Assembly: GCA_002316345.1 (NCBI GenBank)
Contig: DCDI01000114.1
Coordinates: forward strand, 26,399 to 36,037
DNA: 9,639 nucleotides
Reading direction: 5' to 3'
DNA from: Phyllobacteriaceae bacterium UBA1059
Lineage (GTDB): Bacteria > Pseudomonadota > Alphaproteobacteria > Rhizobiales > Rhizobiaceae
A program made the translations under genes and the position numbers. Each line of letters begins with the position of its first letter. The stretch's first letter is position 1. Below the pieces are notes generated by a model, which saw nothing but the letters and a program-made list of their open reading frames with translations, was not told where the DNA came from and made no database searches. Below, piece by piece: positions 5,436 to 9,639 of this stretch.

Positions 5436-7421
5436 CTATTCTGCCGGCTGAGGCGCAAGAACTGCCTCGCGGCGCGCCGGCGCGCCGATCCGCAAGCGTC
5501 GGTCGGAGATCGACAGGATGCCGCCGATCATCATCAGCAATGGGCCGAGCCAGATCATCGTCACCATCGGCTTCCACCAGATGCGCACCACGATGCCGCC
5601 ATCAGGGGTCGGATCCCCCAACGCAACATAAAGCTGGCTGAAACCGCGCGTCATAATGCCGGCTTCCGTGGTTGGCATCCGACGAGCGGTGTAAAGGCGC
5701 TTAGCGGATGAAACCGAGCCGATCTCGCGATTGCCGGAGATCAAGGTGAACACGGCCTGATCCTCGGTATAGTTCGGCCCCTGATGCGGAACGAGCCGTT
5801 CGAAACGCAGATTGCGGCCGGCGATGTCCGTTGTTTCCCCGGGCTTCAGGGCAACGATATGCTCGCTCTGGAAAGCGGTCGTCGCGACGATGCCGAGCAA
5901 GGCAACGCCCAGCCCGAGATGTGCGAGCGCTGCGCCATGCGCGGAGCGCGGCAGGCCGAAGAAGCGGCGGCGCATGTTGGAGAAGGACGTGTTGCCGAAG
6001 CCGGACCGCAGCGAGATATCGGTGATCGCGCCGAGAAACAGCCACACGGCCAAGCCGATGCCCAGTGCCGCAAACAACATGGTGCGATCAACGAAGATCA
6101 TCACCACCAGCGTGGCCAGGATCGCGCCGCCGAGTGCCCAGGCGAGGCGCTGTGCTGCCGCATAAAGATCGCCGCGCTTCCAGGCGAGCAACGGCCCGAA
6201 GGGCACGAGAGCCAGCAGCGGGATCATTAGCGGACCGAAGGTCAGGTTGAAGAAGGGTGCGCCAACGGAAATCTTGTCGCCGCTGATGGCTTCGACCAGC
6301 AAAGGATACAGCGTGCCGATCAGAACGGTCGCGGTCGCGGTGGTCAGGAAAAGGTTGTTCAGCACCAGCGAGCCTTCGCGGCTGATTGGCTGGAACACGC
6401 CGCCCGCCGTCAAGCTCGGCGCTCGGAATGCAAACAGCGCAAAGGAACCGCCCACGAACAGGCTCAGGATCACCAGGATGAACACGCCGCGCGCGGGGTC
6501 GGTCGCGAAGGCATGGACCGATGTGAGAACGCCGGAGCGCACCAGGAAGGTACCGAGCAGCGACAGGGAGAAGGTCATGATGGCGAGCAGGACCGTCCAG
6601 ATCTTCAGCGCCGACCGTTTTTCCATCACCAGAGCCGAATGCAGCAGCGCGGTGCCGGCCAGCCACGGCATAAAGGACGCGTTCTCGACCGGATCCCAGA
6701 ACCAGAACCCGCCCCAGCCGAGCTCGTAATAGGCCCAGTAAGACCCCATCGCGATACCGCCGGTCAGGAAGATCCAGGCCGCTAGTGTCCATGGTCGAAC
6801 CCAGCGTGCCCAAGCCGCATCGATCCGGCCTTCGATCAGGGCTGCGACGGCAAAGGAGAAGCTGACGGAAAAGCCGACATAGCCGAGGTAAAGCAGCGGC
6901 GGATGGATGGCGAGACCGATGTCCTGCAGGATCGGGTTTAGGTCCTGACCTTCGAACGGCGCAGGTACGAGGCGCGTGAAGGGGTTGGAGGTCGCCAGAA
7001 TGAACAGGAGGAAGGCGGATGCCACCCAGCCCTGAACGGCCAGCGCATTGGTCTTCAAGGTCGCCGGCAGATTGCGCCCGAACGCGGCAACTAGAGCCGA
7101 GAACAGGGACAGGATCAGCACCCAGAGCAGCATCGAGCCCTCATGGTTGCCCCACGTTCCCGTGATCTTGTAGAGCGTCGGCTTCATCGAATGGGAATTT
7201 TCGAAGACGTTGCGCACCGAGAAATCGGACACGACGTAAGCCCAGGTCAGCACCAGAAACGACGCTGCGATCAAGGCAAACACCGCCACGGCAACGGGTC
7301 CCGCCACTGCCATCAAGCGGGCATCGTTCTTCTGGCTGCCGACAATGGGAATGGTCGACTGGACCAGCGACAGCGCGAAAGCCAGAACGAGGGCGAAGTG
7401 GCCGAGTTCAACCATTGGCAT
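5436..7421 (-). CDS. ccmF: Haem lyase subunit CcmF (CycK)
   Basis: CcmF is the large inner-membrane core of the System I haem-ligation complex: it receives haem from CcmE and joins it to the CXXCH motif of apocytochromes c on the periplasmic side. The 661-residue protein is hydrophobic throughout, with many membrane helices. The WWD haem-handling motif WGGFWFWDPVENASFMPWL is at 235-253. The four conserved haem-ligand histidines are present as H173, H261 and H303, matching E. coli numbering as I recall it, and H501 (AHLGLG) for E. coli H491. A large periplasmic domain lies at about 515-610, before the last helix. The start at 7421 is 9 nt after the ccmE stop, with the GC-rich GGGCGGGC just before it; an ATG at 7415 would lose only two residues. 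Its stop is close to the ccmH start, consistent with co-translation. Nothing is missing or odd. Confidence 0.97.
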   Translation of the reverse strand: MPMVELGHFALVLAFALSLVQSTIPIVGSQKNDARLMAVAGPVAVAVFALIAASFLVLTWAYVVSDFSVRNVFENSHSMKPTLYKITGTWGNHEGSMLLWVLILSLFSALVAAFGRNLPATLKTNALAVQGWVASAFLLFILATSNPFTRLVPAPFEGQDLNPILQDIGLAIHPPLLYLGYVGFSVSFSFAVAALIEGRIDAAWARWVRPWTLAAWIFLTGGIAMGSYWAYYELGWGGFWFWDPVENASFMPWLAGTALLHSALVMEKRSALKIWTVLLAIMTFSLSLLGTFLVRSGVLTSVHAFATDPARGVFILVILSLFVGGSFALFAFRAPSLTAGGVFQPISREGSLVLNNLFLTTATATVLIGTLYPLLVEAISGDKISVGAPFFNLTFGPLMIPLLALVPFGPLLAWKRGDLYAAAQRLAWALGGAILATLVVMIFVDRTMLFAALGIGLAVWLFLGAITDISLRSGFGNTSFSNMRRRFFGLPRSAHGAALAHLGLGVALLGIVATTAFQSEHIVALKPGETTDIAGRNLRFERLVPHQGPNYTEDQAVFTLISGNREIGSVSSAKRLYTARRMPTTEAGIMTRGFSQLYVALGDPTPDGGIVVRIWWKPMVTMIWLGPLLMMIGGILSISDRRLRIGAPARREAVLAPQPAE

Positions 7422-7430
7422 GCCCGCCCA

Positions 7431-7868
7431 TCACTGTTCTTCCTGCCAAACGCCCTTGGCCTTCAAGCCTTCGGCAACTTCCTTCGGCATGTAGTTCTCG
7501 TCATGCTTAGCCAGCACGCTGTCGGCCACGAAGGTGCCGTCTTCGCGAAACGCGCCTTCGGTCACCACGCCTTGTTCCTCACGAAACAGATCGGGAAGAA
7601 TGCCGGCATAAACGACCTTCACAGACTCGGTGCCGTCGGTGACCGAAAAGGCCACATCCGTGCCCTGCCCGCGAAGAACCGTGCCGCTTTCCACCAGGCC
7701 GCCTAAACGGATGCGCTGGCCGGCCGGAACCGCTGCAGTCTGAAGATCTTCCGGCATGTAGAAAAAGGAAGTGCGCTGTCCGAGCGCATAAAAGGTCAGA
7801 CCGGTCGCCACGCCTAGAAAGGTCAGCGCCCCGAGAATGACGGTCAGTCGCTTCTGCTTGCGGGTCAT
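7431..7868 (-). CDS. ccmE: Cytochrome c maturation haem chaperone CcmE (CycJ)
   Basis: CcmE binds haem covalently in the periplasm and carries it from the CcmABCD release complex to CcmF. The 145-residue protein has a short basic N-terminus, one membrane anchor at about 8-30, then a soluble beta-barrel-like domain (QRIRLGGLVESGTVLRG, VTDGTESVKVVYAGILPDLFREEQGVV). The haem-attachment motif is LAKHDENYMPKEV, with H122 as the covalent haem ligand and Y126 as the second conserved residue, i.e. the classical HXXXY form and not the variant CXXXY type. Length is normal for the family. The ATG overlaps the ccmI stop in ATGA (7865-7868), the usual sign of translational coupling, and ccmF follows 9 nt after the stop. 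Confidence 0.97.
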   Translation of the reverse strand: MTRKQKRLTVILGALTFLGVATGLTFYALGQRTSFFYMPEDLQTAAVPAGQRIRLGGLVESGTVLRGQGTDVAFSVTDGTESVKVVYAGILPDLFREEQGVVTEGAFREDGTFVADSVLAKHDENYMPKEVAEGLKAKGVWQEEQ

Positions 7869-9004
7869 TGCTTGCTCGCTTCGGGAATGCCTAGCGATGT
7901 TGCAAATGCTTGCAACGCCGCCGCTTCCTTTGTCGTGTTGCCCAACGCGGCCGTGCCGCGCTCCAGAGCGGCGCGTGCTTCATCCGGCTTGCCCAGAACC
8001 AGGTAGGACCGGATCAGCCGCTCCCAGCCGGGCTGGTCGTTGGGATTGTCTTTCAGCTTGGCGTCGAGACTGGCGACCATGCCCTCGATCATGGCGGTAC
8101 GGTCTTCCGCCGTCATGCTGCTTGCATTGTCGATATCGGCAGCACTGGGGTTGGGCTGCGTGGAGGCCGCTTGTTCAGTCTGCATTTCGCCTGCTTGCGC
8201 AAGCGCCGCCGTGGCCGCGCCCTTCCAGGACGAGTTGTCCGGCAGATCAGCCTGCATCGCTCTCCAGGCCGCTTTCGCCTCTTCGAGGCGGTCCTCTTGT
8301 GCATCGCCCAAGGCAAGGTAAAACCGCGCCTTGCCGTCCTTGGGCTCGGCGGCCAAAGCGCGCGTGAAGGCAGCTTTGGCGTCAGGCGAAATCATGCCAT
8401 CCGCAACATTCACATAGGCTTCCCCAAGACCGCTTTCGCGCTGTGGCGTAGAGCCCAGATACTCGATGGCGTTGCGATAGGCCGTCACGGAATCGTTTGC
8501 GCGGCCGATGCGGAGATAGATCGGCGCCAGCACTTCCCAGCCATTGCCATCCCGCGGATTGGCCTGCAGATGCGCTTCGGCGCGTGCAATGAGGTCGTTG
8601 ACCGGGCTGTCGGCGGGGTTCTGCTGCTTGCGCGCTTCAAGAGGCTGCGATGGCTGGTCGGGCGAACCGGTGGCGGCATAAACGCCCCAGCTCACCAGCG
8701 GCACCGAAAGCACGGCAATCATTGCCAGCCAACGTCCCGCAGCTCCGGTTCGGCCGGCGATCTCGTCCTTGGTCTGATCCGCCTTGAGGATGCGCCGCGC
8801 GATCTCGTTGCGCGCCTGTTCGGCCTCTGCGCGACCGATCAAGCCGCGGGCATGGTCGCGTTCCACTTCGGCAAGCTGATCCTTGTAGATCATCAGGTCG
8901 AAGGCGCTGTCGGGCGCAGCCGCGGGAGTGTGCCGCATGAACGGCAGTAAAACACTGACGCAAGCGCCGAATGTCAGCAGGGCGGCAACGATCCAGAACA
9001 ACAT
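7865..9004 (-). CDS. ccmI: Cytochrome c maturation protein CcmI (CycH), TPR apocytochrome chaperone
   Basis: CcmI binds the C-terminus of unfolded apocytochromes c and presents them to the CcmF/CcmH haem-ligation complex. The 379-residue protein has a first membrane helix at about 2-22, a cytoplasmic loop with the family pattern YKDQLAEVERDHARGLI at about 40-56, and a second helix at about 91-110. A long periplasmic domain follows with TPR-like helices (for example NGWEVLAPIYLRIGRANDSVTAYRNAI, DAKAAFTRALAAEPKDGKARFYLA, GWERLIRSYLVLGKPDEARAALERG). An acidic, Ala/Gln/Ser-rich linker at about 265-300 separates the last TPR region. The ATG at 9004 is not preceded by a good ribosome site; AAAAGA, 5 nt before it, lies in the loop of a small hairpin. 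It is the first gene of the ccmI-E-F-H operon. A promoter probably lies in the 86-nt gap upstream or before the lipoprotein gene, but I cannot assign one. Confidence 0.95.
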   Translation of the reverse strand: MLFWIVAALLTFGACVSVLLPFMRHTPAAAPDSAFDLMIYKDQLAEVERDHARGLIGRAEAEQARNEIARRILKADQTKDEIAGRTGAAGRWLAMIAVLSVPLVSWGVYAATGSPDQPSQPLEARKQQNPADSPVNDLIARAEAHLQANPRDGNGWEVLAPIYLRIGRANDSVTAYRNAIEYLGSTPQRESGLGEAYVNVADGMISPDAKAAFTRALAAEPKDGKARFYLALGDAQEDRLEEAKAAWRAMQADLPDNSSWKGAATAALAQAGEMQTEQAASTQPNPSAADIDNASSMTAEDRTAMIEGMVASLDAKLKDNPNDQPGWERLIRSYLVLGKPDEARAALERGTAALGNTTKEAAALQAFATSLGIPEASKQ

Positions 9005-9021
9005 GGGCGTCTTTTACGCCC
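9005..9021 (-). promoter_or_regulatory. Hairpin directly abutting the ccmI start codon
   Basis: On the minus strand GGGCGT-AAAAG-ACGCCC is followed at once by the ccmI ATG, giving a perfect 6-bp GC-rich stem with a 5-nt purine loop. The only ribosome-site candidate (AAAAGA) is mostly in the loop. This could lower translation of the operon's first gene or act as a regulated site; it could also be chance in GC-rich DNA. Confidence 0.4.
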
Positions 9022-9074
9022 CGCTAATCCCTTCGCCAACACCGGCGGGGTGCGGCTTTCCGTCTGGGATGGGC

Positions 9075-9099
9075 CTGACCTCAGCCTGGATCAGGTCAG
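9075..9099 (-). terminator. Weak inverted repeat over the lipoprotein stop codon
   Basis: CTGACCT (9075-9081) and AGGTCAG (9093-9099) pair over 7 bp with an 11-nt loop, and the stem includes the stop codon of the lipoprotein gene. There is no T-run after it on the minus strand, so termination is uncertain and transcription could continue into ccmI, 86 nt further on. Confidence 0.3.
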
Positions 9100-9522
9100 C
9101 GGCGTCCAGCTTCCATCCGCGTTGCGACATGCCGAACCGCGTGCGCTCTTGGGATTTCCATCGACAAAGATGGTGTGATTGTACTGCCGGCAGTCCTGCG
9201 ATCCGACGCGGTAAGGCTGGGCTGCGACAACTTCGCCGTAACGGCCGGCGCGCTGGTTGCGCCATGTTACGGGCTGACCGCTCGGCGTATATTCCAGCGC
9301 CCTGTACTCGGCTTCCAGCGCACTGCGCCTGTCGCGATTGTCGAGTTCCTTGCCGATCGTTCCACCGACAAGCCCGCCTGCCATCGCGTCCAGAAGAGCG
9401 GCGCCGATTGGCTTTTCGGTTTTCGTAGGCTGCACGAAGCTGTTGGCCGGCACGCGCAGACCCGTGGTCGAACATCCGGCAAGAACGGCCAGGAGAAGCG
9501 CGGAAAGAACTTTTGTCTTCAT
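9091..9522 (-). CDS. Outer-membrane lipoprotein, 17-kDa surface antigen family (glycine zipper)
   Basis: A small envelope lipoprotein of 143 residues. The N-terminus MKTKVLSALLLAVLAGC is a lipoprotein signal peptide with lipobox LAGC and the lipidated cysteine at C17. A glycine-zipper stretch AGGLVGGTIGKELDNRDR at about 48-65 is followed by a C-terminal domain (LEYTPSGQPVTWRNQRAGRYGEV, then CRQYNHTIFVDG and ACRNADGSWTPL) that closely matches the rickettsial 17-kDa surface antigen family as I recall it. Two cysteines in this domain (about residues 111 and 132) may form a disulfide. The molecular role of this family is not established; it is common in alphaproteobacterial outer membranes. I chose the ATG at 9522 because the signal peptide begins exactly there; a GTG at 9567 in the same frame would add 15 residues and spoil the lipoprotein signal. 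No strong ribosome site is visible. It may have its own promoter upstream and is possibly read through into ccmI. Confidence 0.88.
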   Translation of the reverse strand: MKTKVLSALLLAVLAGCSTTGLRVPANSFVQPTKTEKPIGAALLDAMAGGLVGGTIGKELDNRDRRSALEAEYRALEYTPSGQPVTWRNQRAGRYGEVVAAQPYRVGSQDCRQYNHTIFVDGNPKSARGSACRNADGSWTPLT

Positions 9523-9566
9523 GGTCGTGGGTGCTGCCGATCGGGAAAGTGCATGCCTGCCGAGCA

Positions 9567-9575
9567 CTTATAGCA
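9567..9575 (-). promoter_or_regulatory. Candidate extended -10 element for the lipoprotein gene
   Basis: On the minus strand TGCTATAAG resembles an extended -10 (TGN followed by TATAAG), about 45 nt before the lipoprotein ATG. No good -35 is found at the normal spacing, which an extended -10 can tolerate. The element overlaps the tandem boxes at 9571-9598, so a factor bound there would affect this promoter. A transcript starting near 9560 would exclude the GTG at 9567 as start codon. Confidence 0.3.
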
Positions 9576-9598
9576 CAGCTATATACGTAGCATAGCTA
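9571..9598. repeat. Tandem TAGC-N3-GCTA boxes, candidate operator
   Basis: TAGCACAGCTA (9571-9581) and TAGCATAGCTA (9588-9598) are 11-nt direct repeats differing at one base, with starts 17 bp apart; each is itself an inverted repeat TAGC-N3-GCTA. The stretch is much richer in A/T than the surrounding DNA and lies between the lipoprotein gene and a possible gene reading the other way. Paired palindromes of this kind are typical of binding sites for a dimeric regulator. Which regulator is unknown. Confidence 0.45.
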
Positions 9599-9639
9599 AT
9601 GAGCGCGGGGGAGTTCTACAATCACTTTGAGCCCGCCAA
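9599..9639 (+). CDS. Possible start of a divergent gene, cut by the window edge
   Basis: An ATG at 9599 opens a plus-strand frame that reads MSAGEFYNHFEPA and is still open at the end of the window (13 full codons). It begins directly after the tandem boxes and no clear ribosome site precedes it. The FYxxFEPA wording faintly recalls the N-terminus of FMN-binding split-barrel flavin reductase proteins that begin FYEPAKGHGL, but so few residues cannot settle this and I assign no function. It may equally be chance. Confidence 0.3.
   Translation, partial: MSAGEFYNHFEPA

Noticed and set aside
5435..5458. TTG start at 5458 for ccmH
   Set aside because: It would overlap ccmF and add a charged stretch before the signal peptide; ATG codons at 5434 and 5425 are better placed.
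6088..6813. 241-codon minus-strand frame inside ccmF
   Set aside because: It is an alternative frame of the same strand as ccmF, Arg-rich, and lacks any hydrophobic or conserved pattern; ccmF is continuous through the region.
7910..8950. 346-codon plus-strand open frame antisense to ccmI
   Set aside because: The product looks like a compositional shadow and ccmI on the other strand has clear family motifs in operon context.
1..9639. Mobile element, phage, CRISPR, toxin-antitoxin or other novel accessory system
   Set aside because: I saw no transposase, integrase, direct-repeat array or unexplained gene cluster; the gene order is the conserved rhizobial housekeeping arrangement.

Overview
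This window is an ordinary-looking, high-GC chromosomal segment of an alphaproteobacterium. Gene content and order (cycHJKL, then degP, a two-component pair, then glnE) match the arrangement known from rhizobia and their relatives (Rhizobiales/Hyphomicrobiales: Sinorhizobium, Mesorhizobium, Brucella and allies). I cannot fix the genus from sequence alone. All eight well-supported genes lie on the minus strand, so transcription runs from high to low coordinates. No mobile element, CRISPR array, rRNA or tRNA was seen.

Layout from upstream to downstream: (1) At 9523-9639 is a promoter-like, locally AT-richer stretch with two tandem TAGC-N3-GCTA boxes 17 bp apart. It is followed by a small outer-membrane lipoprotein of the rickettsial 17-kDa surface antigen family (9091-9522). 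A short open frame reading the other way starts at 9599 and leaves the window. (2) At 4970-9004 is a compact cytochrome c maturation operon, ccmI-ccmE-ccmF-ccmH (rhizobial names cycH, cycJ, cycK, cycL), with a 4-nt ATGA overlap or gaps of about 10 nt. Its products form the apocytochrome-handling and haem-ligation end of System I. The haem-delivery genes (ccmABCDG) are not in this window. (3) At 3267-4826 is a Do/DegP-family periplasmic serine protease with an intact catalytic triad and two PDZ domains. A hairpin-rich gap separates it from ccmH, and a perfect 16-bp inverted repeat follows it. (4) At 921-3081 are an OmpR-family response regulator and a membrane histidine kinase, nearly abutting, so probably one transcript. 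The position next to degP suggests, but does not prove, an envelope-stress role. (5) At 2-946 are the first 315 residues of glnE, glutamine synthetase adenylyltransferase. Its start lies inside the 3' end of the kinase gene, which suggests translational coupling of nitrogen control to this two-component operon.

Functionally the window is mostly cell-envelope business: haem attachment to periplasmic c-type cytochromes, periplasmic protein quality control, and a membrane sensor/regulator pair, with glnE joined on. I found no previously undescribed system. The points worth a second look are regulatory: the tandem boxes near 9580, the duplicated palindrome at the end of ccmH, the ambiguous regulator start at 3081 versus 3135, the hairpin touching the ccmI start codon, and the kinase/glnE overlap.
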